A stretch of DNA of 56,872 nucleotides from Deltaproteobacteria bacterium (GTDB lineage Bacteria; Desulfobacterota; Syntrophia; Syntrophales; JAIPED01). The DNA lies in NCBI GenBank assembly GCA_021737325.1, contig JAIPED010000003.1:1-56872 (forward strand). The letters are read 5' to 3'. The translations under genes were made by a program, and so were the position numbers. Under the pieces are notes generated by a model. It had not been told where the DNA came from. It saw nothing but the letters and a program-made list of their open reading frames with translations, and ran no database searches. Shown here one piece after another: positions 1 through 6,747 of the stretch (its first letter is position 1; every line of letters starts with the position of its first letter).

Positions 1-653
1 AAATCCTGGGCAATCTCACTTGCTCGTTTGTTGAGCGCCGCCATTTGTTTTATCGCATTGGCAATAACGGCTTCTGGAGCGGCTTCTCCCTTGATGGCGG
101 TGGAGACTATCCCCATACCCAGAGGCTTGGTCAAAAGCAACGCATCGCCAGCCCTAGCTCCCCGATTAAAAAAGATGCGCGATGGGGCAACAACACCAGT
201 AACGGAAAGGCCATATTTAATCTCGTCATCTTCAACGCTGTGGCCACCAACGAGGAGCGCCCCCGCCTCCCGAATTTTTTCCATCCCACCTTTTAAAATC
301 GCCCGGAAGATATCATTTTCCATCTTGCCGATGGGAAAGCAGACTATGTTCATGGCTGTTAGTGGCTTTCCTCCCATAGCGTAAATATCGCTTAGGGCAT
401 TAGCAACGGCAATCTGTCCAAAAGCGAAGGGGTCATCAACAATAGGCGTAAAAAAATCAAGCGTTTGGATAAGTGCGGTTTCATCGTTAAGCAGATACAC
501 TCCTGCATCCTCGCTATTTTCAAAAGAAGTTAAAAGCCGTTCGTCGGCAAGCAAGGGCAGATCTTTTAGGATATCAGAGAGGTCCCCCGGACCTATCTTA
601 CAGGCTCAACCAGCGGCTTTGACGCACTGTGTTAGGCGGATATTGTTGGCCAT
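1..653 (-). CDS. selD: Selenophosphate synthetase SelD, selenocysteine-containing, C-terminus beyond window
   Basis: Makes selenophosphate from selenide and ATP, the selenium donor for Sec-tRNA and selenouridine. Reading from the ATG at 653 gives 217 residues to the window edge, interrupted only by TGA at 606-608 (codon 16). That codon sits in G15-U16-A17-C18-K19, which aligns with the catalytic Cys/Sec and Lys of the family N-terminus. The frame stays open and SelD-like afterwards: a DFFTPIVDDP motif, then IAVANALSDIYAMGGKP, then LLVGGHSVED. The start has a good ribosome site, GGGAGGTG about 6 bases upstream. A hairpin directly after the TGA fits a bacterial SECIS. A search that treats TGA as stop would miss the first 16 codons. 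The family is about 340 residues, so roughly a third lies outside the window. The gene is divergent from the R-M island. Confidence 0.93.
576..598 (-). promoter_or_regulatory. Candidate bacterial SECIS hairpin in selD mRNA
   Basis: Seven bases after the in-frame UGA the mRNA can form a 10-bp stem with a single internal mismatch and a GGG apical loop (arms 589-598 and 576-585). Position directly behind the UGA and a G in the apical loop fit SelB-dependent recoding elements. The loop is smaller than in classic fdhF SECIS, so functional assignment rests on the Sec codon context. Confidence 0.7.
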
Positions 654-678
654 TTCTTCGCACCTCCCTGTGCTATGT

Positions 679-707
679 CCCATAACCTACAAGCAAAGTT
701 GGGTCAA
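679..707 (-). promoter_or_regulatory. Possible sigma-70 promoter of selD
   Basis: On the minus strand TTGACC (702-707) and TATGGG (679-684) are separated by 17 bases, about 26 bases upstream of the selD start. The -10 match is weak. The rest of 654-848 holds no gene. It contains a short inverted repeat AGAAGG...CCTTCT near 813-830 without a clear T-run. Confidence 0.3.
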
Positions 708-870
708 TGAGAGAAGCATTTCCTGTCAAGATTAAATTCATTGCCCCGTTTTATGATACGCGATTCCTCCTAAAAATTTTAAAAACATTCTTGCCCACTT
801 AAGAAAAATGACAGAAGGTCAAGCCTTCTGGGAGAGAGGGCAAAGAACATGACCTACGGCAAAGCAAATA

Positions 871-895
871 GGGCAACCGCGAGGGTTGCCCCTAC
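871..895 (+). repeat. RAYT-type palindrome GGGCAACC...GGGTTGCCC at the hsdS break
   Basis: An imperfect palindrome (arms 871-878 and 883-891) followed by CTAC lies where recognisable hsdS sequence begins. A close relative lies at 4447-4472 inside the RAYT transposase gene. This suggests the RAYT element family was involved in the local rearrangement. Confidence 0.6.
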
Positions 896-1148
896 ATATG
901 CCGATATTCCCGGTTTTTGTGCGTCGGTTTCCATCAATCGGGTGCGCGGACTGGACTATGTGCTCACACTGGGCAGCTATGTCGGACTTCCGGACGATGA
1001 GGACGAACAAAAAGCTATCGCCTCGGTGCTCTCCAGCCTTGATGACAAAATCGACCTGCTCCACCGCCAAAACAAAACCCTCGAAGCCATGGCCGAAACC
1101 CTCTTCCGCCAGTGGTTTATTGAGAATGCGCCTCAACCCTCACCCCAG

Positions 1149-1169
1149 CCCTCTCCCAGCGGGAGAGGG
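1149..1169 (+). repeat. In-frame palindromic repeat inside hsdS (PHPNPLP-type)
   Basis: CCCTCTCCC-AGC-GGGAGAGGG is a perfect 9-bp inverted repeat. With its upstream flank it encodes a QPSPQPSPSGRG-like linker, the hallmark of a widespread palindromic element (translated as PHPNPLPEGEG variants) that inserts into interdomain linkers without breaking frame. It sits between the central helices and the second recognition domain of HsdS. Confidence 0.7.
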
Positions 1170-1801
1170 TGTAAAAAAGAAGCTCAGGAGGATTGGGAGG
1201 AGGGCAAGGTTAAAGATATTGTCGATGTACTCTCTGGATTTGCATTTAAAAGTTCAGTCTTCGTAGAAGCCGGTACATATCGATTGATAACTATCAAGGC
1301 TGTGCAGGATGGTTATCTTGAAGTCAATGGCGCTGTCCAAATTGAGGATGTGCCTTCTCAGACCCCTGGCTACTGCTTCCTAGAACATGGAGACATTCTA
1401 CTTTCGCTCACAGGGAATGTTGGACGATGTTGCATGGTTGATGCTGAAAAGTTGCTGCTTAATCAGCGTGTTGCAAAACTTCGGGCTAAAAATGAGCGTG
1501 ATTGGGCGTTTGTGTATGTAATGTTTCGACAGCAGTCGATGCGGCAAACCCTTGAGGAAACGGGGAAAGGAACTGCTCAATCGAATTTGAGCCCGGTTGA
1601 GATGAGTAACATGCCGATGCAAGTACCTTGGTCAGAGTTGTTGGCGAAGTTCAGCCTCAAAACAACACCAATGCTGAAAAAAGTACTCACGAATAAGATA
1701 CAGATACAAAATCTAGAAAAACTCCGCGACACCCTTCTCCCCAAACTCATGAGCGGTGAAGTGAGGGTCGATATTAACATCGAGCCGAAGGGTGAATGCG
1801 C

Positions 1802-3556
1802 ATGAGTAAGCTGCACTCTATTTCGATAACCAACATAAAAGGGATAGGCGCACAAAAGACATTCGAATTAGGCTTGTTTCCGAATAAGCCGAGCTTGCTC
1901 GTGGCACCAAATGGTTTCGGAAAAAGTTCATTGGCTTGCGCGTTCAACTCAATGAATGGCAATAGAATCGATTTGGCCGAGAAAGACTACCATGAGAAAA
2001 ATGCTGCGAATCTTCCGATAATTTCGATAAATTTTGACGGCACACAGTATGATGCAACGAATGCGACGAATGCCATCGCCGGTGCCTTTGACGTCTTCGT
2101 AATCAACAGTCAGGTTGTGGCTAAGGCTACAAAGCGGAATATGGGACGGTTCACTACTGTGTCGGCAAGTTTAGATGTCACCTCTGTCGTGTTGATTGAC
2201 AGAATTCCTGCCAAAGTGGATTTTGCATATAGTCACCCGCAGTGTAAAAGGACGTTCGGCACTAATGGCAAAATTTTGCCCGACGCGACACCTTTGCTCA
2301 ACAATTTGGAGTTTCTTGCCCGTTTGGAAGCCGGGACTGACTTTCACAATTTCGGGCTGGTAAGGGCGTACAAGCTTCTTGTCGATCCAGTGATTGATAA
2401 TATTAATCGGCAGCCGGGCTCAGGCGACCAGATTAAGGTGTGGATGAGCACAAATGTGATGACCGATCTCGAAGCGATCGCTCCATTGAAAGCGTTGAAA
2501 ACAGTCATTAAGGAAGTGACGGGAAACGATGATGTCGAATCCTATTTGCTTGCGTGGCAGTTGGCACGGGAATCTCAAGATGCAAACTTTAGGGCCGCGT
2601 TGGAGTACAAGCTGTATCTGCGAGAGAAGAAGTTTTACGACGAACTTTTAAAATCCTTTGACACTACACGGCACAACATTTGCACCTCCGAAGACAAAAT
2701 TGATAAAACGAAAAAAAAGCTTGTGGTCAATTTCCCGCGTGCAGATGAAATATCGAATGGACAAAGAGATGTGCTCACTTTTGTGGCTCAATTGCATCGA
2801 GCTAGAAGAAAGCTGAAGAAACCCAACTGTATTTTGATTATCGACGAAATCTTTGATTATTTGGATGATGCCAATCTTGTTGCCTTTCAATATTACATCA
2901 CCCAATTCATAGAAGAGTTCAAAGCGCAAACCAGGAATCTTTATCCGCTTCTGCTAACGCACTTGGATCCTGCGTACTTTCGGCATTTCTGTTTCAATCG
3001 ACACAAATTGCAGGTCAGATATTTGAACAAGGATGCGGCTGCAACTCAGTCGGCCTGCTTGAGCCTTGTTCGGAAGCGGGATGATCCTTCCATTGAAGCC
3101 GCTGTGAGCGCACACCATTTTCACTTCAACCCAGCGGAGCAGGACTTACAGGCTGAGTTTGGTGCTTTGGCGCTGAATGTAGCGTGGGGCAAGTCGCATG
3201 AGTTTTATGTCTATGTAAAGGGTGAGGCGGAGAAATATCTCCGGATCCAGCAATATGATGCGATTGCGGTATTGCTTGCTGTCAGGATTTGTATCGAAAC
3301 TTTAGCGTACAATAAGTTGCCTGCTGATGCAAAGCAGGGGTTCATTGATACACACAAAACCGCAAGTAAACTCGATTATTGTGAAGAACATGGCGTCGCC
3401 ATACCAGAAACATACTACTTGTTAGGTCTGATTTACAACGACGACTTGCACTGGAGGGAGGGCCGGGATTATGACACCCCTTTAAGGGCGAAGCTTGAAA
3501 ACCTGACGATTAGAAATATGATGAAGGAGGTTTTGAGTGAAAAGAGTACAAGTTAA
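1802..3556 (+). CDS. ABC/Rad50-type ATPase with HEPN-like C-terminal domain, R-M-linked
   Basis: Not assigned to a named family. Counting from the alternative ATG at 1796 (586 residues), it has a Walker A APNGFGKSS (37-45), an ABC signature-like ISNGQRD (319-325), Walker B ILIIDE (346-351) and an H-loop candidate H389: a RecF/Rad50/OLD-style head without a long coiled coil. Residues about 430-586 are helical and resemble HEPN/DUF4145-like domains, with R497xxxE501, an E-H pair at 531-532 and NDDLHW at 548-553. The layout, an ATPase head plus a candidate RNase tail inside a type I R-M locus, recalls the anticodon nucleases PrrC and RloC. The spacing R-x3-E then His about 31 residues later is similar to the PrrC triad, but homology is not shown. 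The start at 1802 overlaps the hsdS stop as ATGA and is preferred. Probable role (inference): abortive-infection effector or R-M accessory. Confidence 0.75.
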   Translation: MSKLHSISITNIKGIGAQKTFELGLFPNKPSLLVAPNGFGKSSLACAFNSMNGNRIDLAEKDYHEKNAANLPIISINFDGTQYDATNATNAIAGAFDVFVINSQVVAKATKRNMGRFTTVSASLDVTSVVLIDRIPAKVDFAYSHPQCKRTFGTNGKILPDATPLLNNLEFLARLEAGTDFHNFGLVRAYKLLVDPVIDNINRQPGSGDQIKVWMSTNVMTDLEAIAPLKALKTVIKEVTGNDDVESYLLAWQLARESQDANFRAALEYKLYLREKKFYDELLKSFDTTRHNICTSEDKIDKTKKKLVVNFPRADEISNGQRDVLTFVAQLHRARRKLKKPNCILIIDEIFDYLDDANLVAFQYYITQFIEEFKAQTRNLYPLLLTHLDPAYFRHFCFNRHKLQVRYLNKDAAATQSACLSLVRKRDDPSIEAAVSAHHFHFNPAEQDLQAEFGALALNVAWGKSHEFYVYVKGEAEKYLRIQQYDAIAVLLAVRICIETLAYNKLPADAKQGFIDTHKTASKLDYCEEHGVAIPETYYLLGLIYNDDLHWREGRDYDTPLRAKLENLTIRNMMKEVLSEKSTS

Positions 3557-3661
3557 GAGAAGTTTACGAGAAGACAGCGGAACGGATGTTTTGTAATTTG
3601 CTGATTATCAGAATCTTACTTCTCTTGATTATACTCGTGATTTCTGCGGTTTTAAGAGAAG
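3553..3661 (+). promoter_or_regulatory. hsdR-type leader, copy 1, with repeated TTAAGAGAAG boxes
   Basis: TTAAGAGAAG occurs at 3553-3562 and 3652-3661 and inverted, as CTTCTCTT, at 3619-3626. The stop codon of the ATPase gene overlaps the first box. The same three-box layout recurs upstream of the intact hsdR (6617-6725). Conservation of boxes and spacing while the intervening bases differ suggests an operator or RNA structure that controls hsdR. Confidence 0.5.
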
Positions 3662-3684
3662 CTAGACAGGGAACGCACAGTCTT

Positions 3685-3840
3685 ATGAGCAAATTAATTA
3701 CCGAGTCCGCCATCGAAACCTTCGCCATCGAGCTGTTTGAAAAGCTCGGGTATCAGTATGTCTATGCTCCAGATATCGCGCCGGACAGCGTTACGCCCCT
3801 ACCCATAACCATATCCGGAGAAGTGCAGGTGGAAATATGA
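3685..3840 (+). pseudogene. hsdR 5' fragment, copy 1
   Basis: The first 36 codons match the start of the intact HsdR (KLITESAIETFAIELFEKLG onward to IAPDS) with several mostly silent base differences. The frame then runs into unrelated sequence and stops after 51 codons. Its TGA overlaps the ATG of the rhuM fragment (ATGA at 3837-3840), so it could act as a leader peptide that couples translation. Because the differences are largely synonymous, it is more likely a piece of a related hsdR allele than a recent tandem copy. Confidence 0.75.
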
Positions 3841-4127
3841 GCAATAACCATCTCCCGGAAAAAGCTCAAAACTTCGTCATTTTCCAAACGGAAACGGGCA
3901 AAATTAACATAGAAGTCTTTTTTCACAACGAGACCCTTTGGCTTACACAAAAAAAGATTGCAGAACTGTTTGAAAAAGACCGCAGTGTAATCACAAAGCA
4001 CCTGAAAAATATTTTTAACGAAGAAGAATTGGATGAAAAAGTGGTATGTGTAAATTTTGCACACACCACTCAACACGGCGCCATCAAAGGCAAAACCCAG
4101 CGGGGACGGCATGAAACACAATCCTGA
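3837..4127 (+). pseudogene. RhuM-family DNA-binding protein, 3'-truncated
   Basis: Residues 1-88 match the N-terminus of RhuM/virulence-protein family members that are often found in type I R-M loci: NFVIFQTETGKINIEVFFH, then a winged-helix-like LWLTQKKIAELFEKDRSVIT segment at 35-54. Homology ends at GAIKGKTQ, where the RAYT element begins (about 4101). The remaining eight codons are non-family and the C-terminal catalytic-like region is gone. RhuM is normally about 330 residues. The fragment overlaps the downstream RAYT start. Confidence 0.8.
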
Positions 4128-4752
4128 CATTCTTCATCGCCGTTCGATTCGTTTGTGTGGTTACGATTATTCACAGGCGGGGTTGTATTTTGTGACGATT
4201 TGCACCCAGGGGCGGCACCATCTGTTCGGCGATATTGTGGATGGCACGGTTCAATTCACCGACGCTGGAGAAATGGTGCGCACCGTATGGGAGGGAATCC
4301 CATCCCATTATCCGGGTGTCGAAATCGATCAATTTGTCGTCATGCCCAACCATTTTCATGGGATCGCGGTCATCGTAGGGGCAGGCCCCCGTGCCTGCCT
4401 TGATGGCGATGGGCAACCGGAACAAACAGGGCAACCACATCCAATCGGGCAACCACGGGGGGTTGCCCCTACGGGGTATTCATTGCCGGACATGGTCCAT
4501 CGGTTCAAAACCATGACCACAAAAAAATATGTGGATGGGGTTAAATTACATGGCTGGCAACGATTCGACGGCAAATTGTGGCAACGCAATTATTGGGAAC
4601 ATATTGTCCGTAACAAACAGGAATTGTTTCGCATCCGGCAGTACATCGAAACCAACCCCGTCCAATGGGAAAACGACAAATTGAACGGCGGTTCGGGCAA
4701 TCAGGTTTTGGAACCGCAAACAGAATACGGCTGGGAATCATGGATGGTATGA
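4111..4752 (+). CDS. REP-associated tyrosine transposase (RAYT, Y1_Tnp)
   Basis: A 213-residue HUH single-strand transposase of the type linked to REP palindromes. It shows RRSIRLCGYDYSQAGLYFVT (11-30), FVVMPNHFHGI (75-85) with the HUH histidines H81 and H83, and LWQRNYWEHIVRN (156-168), in which Y161 is the candidate nucleophile. Residues about 90-122 are Gly/Pro/Gln-rich and encoded by palindromic repeats lying inside the gene, a known feature of these elements. The ATG at 4111 is chosen because family homology begins there. The gene lies in the truncated rhuM frame, and its stop overlaps the second hsdR fragment (ATGA at 4749-4752). Reading frame and HUH motif are intact; activity is unknown. 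Confidence 0.9.
   Translation: MKHNPDILHRRSIRLCGYDYSQAGLYFVTICTQGRHHLFGDIVDGTVQFTDAGEMVRTVWEGIPSHYPGVEIDQFVVMPNHFHGIAVIVGAGPRACLDGDGQPEQTGQPHPIGQPRGVAPTGYSLPDMVHRFKTMTTKKYVDGVKLHGWQRFDGKLWQRNYWEHIVRNKQELFRIRQYIETNPVQWENDKLNGGSGNQVLEPQTEYGWESWMV
4376..4472 (+). repeat. Palindromic repeats inside the RAYT gene
   Basis: GGCAGGC-cccg-TGCCTGCC-type and GGGCAACC...GGGTTGCCC palindromes are clustered here, plus two additional GGGCAACC half-copies. The second palindrome is closely related to that at 871-895. They are in frame and expand a loop of the transposase. Confidence 0.65.
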
Positions 4753-4955
4753 ACATCACCGAATCCGCTATCGAAACCTTTGCCATCGAGTTGTTCGAGA
4801 AGCTCGGGTATCAGTACATCTATGCCCCGGACATCGCACCAGACAGCGAAACGCCAGAGCGCGAACGCTTCGAAGATGTGTTGCTGCTGGAGCGGCTGCA
4901 CTTTGCGGATTCCGGACTAACTGGACAACGAAAATACGATGGAGTTGGACGATGA
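4749..4955 (+). pseudogene. hsdR 5' fragment, copy 2
   Basis: A 68-codon frame whose first 50 residues match HsdR residues 3-51 (ITESAIETFAIELFEKLG... to RFEDVLLLERL), then 18 unrelated residues and a stop. Base differences from the other two copies are mostly synonymous. It overlaps the RAYT stop at its start and the AlbA_2/HATPase gene at its end (ATGA at 4952-4955). It lacks the TTAAGAGAAG leader found before the other two copies. Confidence 0.75.
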
Positions 4956-6601
4956 ACGCATACGACAAACTGAAAGCTTTGCTTGAATTGCCCGCTGAGA
5001 CCGAAACGGTCGAGTTCAAGGAGGCGAAGAACGGCTACGATTTCACGAAGCTGGGACGCTATTTTTCGGCGCTGAGCAACGAGGCAAATCTGAACCGTCA
5101 TTCGAGCGCATGGCTGGTTTTCGGCGTGAACAACGCACGCCAGGTGGTGGGGACGAAGTACCGTAGTAACCGGCCTGATCTGGACCATCTGAAGGAAGAA
5201 ATCGCCAACAAGATCAGTCATCGTATTACATTTATTGAAATCCATGAGGTGCCGCACGAAAACGGGCGCGTTGTTCTGTTTCAGATTCCTGCCGCGCCCA
5301 AGGGGTTGCCGATTGCTTTTGAAGGGCACTATTACGGGCGCGACGGCGAAGCGCTGTCGCCGCTGAATCTGGAAGAGATCGAGCGCATCCGTGCACAGGC
5401 GACGCAGGAGGACTGGAGCGCCGCCGTGGTGTTCGGTGCCGGGCTGGACGATTTGGATGCGGAAGCGCTGGCGGTGGCGCGGAAGAATTTCAAGAACAAA
5501 CTTCCGGATAAAGCTAGTGAGGTGGATGGCTGGGACGATATGACATTTCTGAACAAGGCGAAGCTGACCATCAAGGGGCAGATTACGCGTACGGCGTTAT
5601 TGCTTCTTGGTAAAGAAGAGGCGGAGCATTTCCTGTTACCAGCGGATGCCAAGATCCGCTGGCTGTTGAAGGATCATCAGGGTAACGACCGCGATTATGC
5701 GCTGTTCGGCGTGCCGCTGCTATTGGCGGTGGACAAGGCGTACGCCAAAATCCGTAATCTGAAATATCGTTATATCCGCGAAGGAACATTGTTTCCGGAA
5801 GAGACAGATCAGTATGAACCGTATGCGCTTCGCGAGGCGCTGAATAATTGTATTGCCCATCAGGACTATACGCTGGCCGGACGAATCAATGTGGTTGAGC
5901 GCGAAGACAGTCTGACCTTTACCAATTTGGGGAGTTTTGTGCCGGGGGATGTTCAGCGTGTGGTGATGGAGGATGCACCCGAAGAGCATTACCGCAACCG
6001 GTTTCTGGCGACGGCGATGTTCAACCTGAAAATGGTGGATACGGCAGGCGGCGGTATCCGCAAGCTGTTTATGTTTCAGAAGCAGCGGTTTTTCCCGCTT
6101 CCCGACTATGATCTTTCTAATAATCGGGTTCAGGTTACGCTGACCGGAAAAGTGCTGGATATGGATTATGCGCGATTGCTGGCAGGTAATGGCGATCTGA
6201 CACTTCAGGAGATTATCGCCCTGGACAAAGTGCAGAAACGTAAAGCGTTGGATGCGGGAGAAGAAAAGCTGCTAAAGACCAAGGCTCTCGTCGAAGGGCG
6301 CAAGCCGAATTTCTACATTGCCAAATCCATTGCGCAAAATACGGGACAAAAGGCTTCCTACAGCAAGAACCGGGCGTTTAATAAGCAGTATTATCTCGAT
6401 CTGATCTGTAAGGCGGTTGGCGAGCACGGCACCATGTCCCGCAAGGATATTGACGAGCTTCTCTGGAATAAGTTGCCCGAATGGATGGGTGATAAGCAGA
6501 AGAGGGGGAAAGTCGGGAACCTCATCACTGAGTTGCGCAAGAATGAAATGATAGAAAACATTGGAACGATCAAATACCCGGAATGGGTTCTCTTAAAATG
6601 A
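4952..6601 (+). CDS. Schlafen AlbA_2 / HATPase_c_4 protein (RecG C-terminal-like), R-M accessory
   Basis: A 549-residue protein with an N-terminal AlbA_2 domain (about 10-130, E21-F22-K23 in the VEFKEAK motif) and a GHKL-type ATP-binding domain (N-box REALNNCIAH at 294-303, glycine box TAGGGIR at 364-370). It ends in a winged-helix-like region (about 480-549). Proteins of this architecture are often annotated as ATP-binding protein or transcriptional regulator and are common neighbours of type I R-M genes. Their biochemical role is not established. The start at 4952 has GGAG upstream and overlaps the stop of hsdR fragment 2, implying translational coupling. The full hsdR follows after 146 bases. 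Confidence 0.85.
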   Translation: MNAYDKLKALLELPAETETVEFKEAKNGYDFTKLGRYFSALSNEANLNRHSSAWLVFGVNNARQVVGTKYRSNRPDLDHLKEEIANKISHRITFIEIHEVPHENGRVVLFQIPAAPKGLPIAFEGHYYGRDGEALSPLNLEEIERIRAQATQEDWSAAVVFGAGLDDLDAEALAVARKNFKNKLPDKASEVDGWDDMTFLNKAKLTIKGQITRTALLLLGKEEAEHFLLPADAKIRWLLKDHQGNDRDYALFGVPLLLAVDKAYAKIRNLKYRYIREGTLFPEETDQYEPYALREALNNCIAHQDYTLAGRINVVEREDSLTFTNLGSFVPGDVQRVVMEDAPEEHYRNRFLATAMFNLKMVDTAGGGIRKLFMFQKQRFFPLPDYDLSNNRVQVTLTGKVLDMDYARLLAGNGDLTLQEIIALDKVQKRKALDAGEEKLLKTKALVEGRKPNFYIAKSIAQNTGQKASYSKNRAFNKQYYLDLICKAVGEHGTMSRKDIDELLWNKLPEWMGDKQKRGKVGNLITELRKNEMIENIGTIKYPEWVLLK

Positions 6602-6616
6602 TGCCAAGCGCACAAG

Positions 6617-6725
6617 TTAAGAGAAGTTTATGAGAAGGTAGCGGAACGGCTAATTTATAATATGTTGATTATCATAAACTTACTTCTCTTAATTTCACTC
6701 ATGAGTTTTGCTGTTTTAAGAGAAG
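6617..6725 (+). promoter_or_regulatory. hsdR leader, copy 2, with repeated TTAAGAGAAG boxes
   Basis: TTAAGAGAAG at 6617-6626 and 6716-6725 flanks an inverted copy CTTCTCTTAA at 6683-6692. The first and inverted boxes could also pair as a long-loop hairpin. The block lies 22 bases before the intact hsdR start and matches the block at 3553-3661 in layout. It may bind a regulator or control translation of HsdR; no regulator gene is evident nearby. Confidence 0.5.
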
Positions 6726-6747
6726 AGAGGTAGGGGAAACGCAGTCT

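Larger units (their letters stand above)
849..1805 (+). pseudogene. hsdS: Type I restriction-modification specificity subunit HsdS, 5'-truncated
   Basis: HsdS normally carries two target-recognition domains separated by conserved helices and directs HsdM/HsdR to a bipartite DNA site. Here the frame begins with about 50 residues of non-family sequence. It then shows the central conserved helix (EQKAIASVLSSLDDKIDLL, about residues 54-72, continuing to LFRQWFIE), one recognition domain (about 118-280) and the C-terminal conserved helix ending in LRDTLLPKLMSGEV. The first recognition domain is missing, so the 318-residue frame is a remnant or half-subunit. An RAYT-type palindrome lies at the break (871-895), and an in-frame CCCTCTCCC palindrome encodes a Pro/Ser-rich linker at about residues 97-110. 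The proposed ATG at 849 has no convincing ribosome site. Two half-HsdS can dimerise in some systems, so residual function is possible, but no hsdM is present here. Confidence 0.8.

Noticed and set aside
594-608. In-frame TGA suggesting a broken selD
   Set aside because: It aligns with the catalytic Cys/Sec, is followed by a hairpin and by uninterrupted SelD sequence, so recoding is the simpler reading.
1802-3556. Calling this gene prrC or rloC
   Set aside because: The ATPase head and a possible R-x3-E...H pattern are similar, but length and overall sequence do not match clearly; only the analogy is kept.
4410-4470. GGGCAACC half-copies as a CRISPR or direct-repeat array
   Set aside because: Spacing is irregular, the units are too short and they lie in frame inside the RAYT gene; they are palindromic REP-like repeats.
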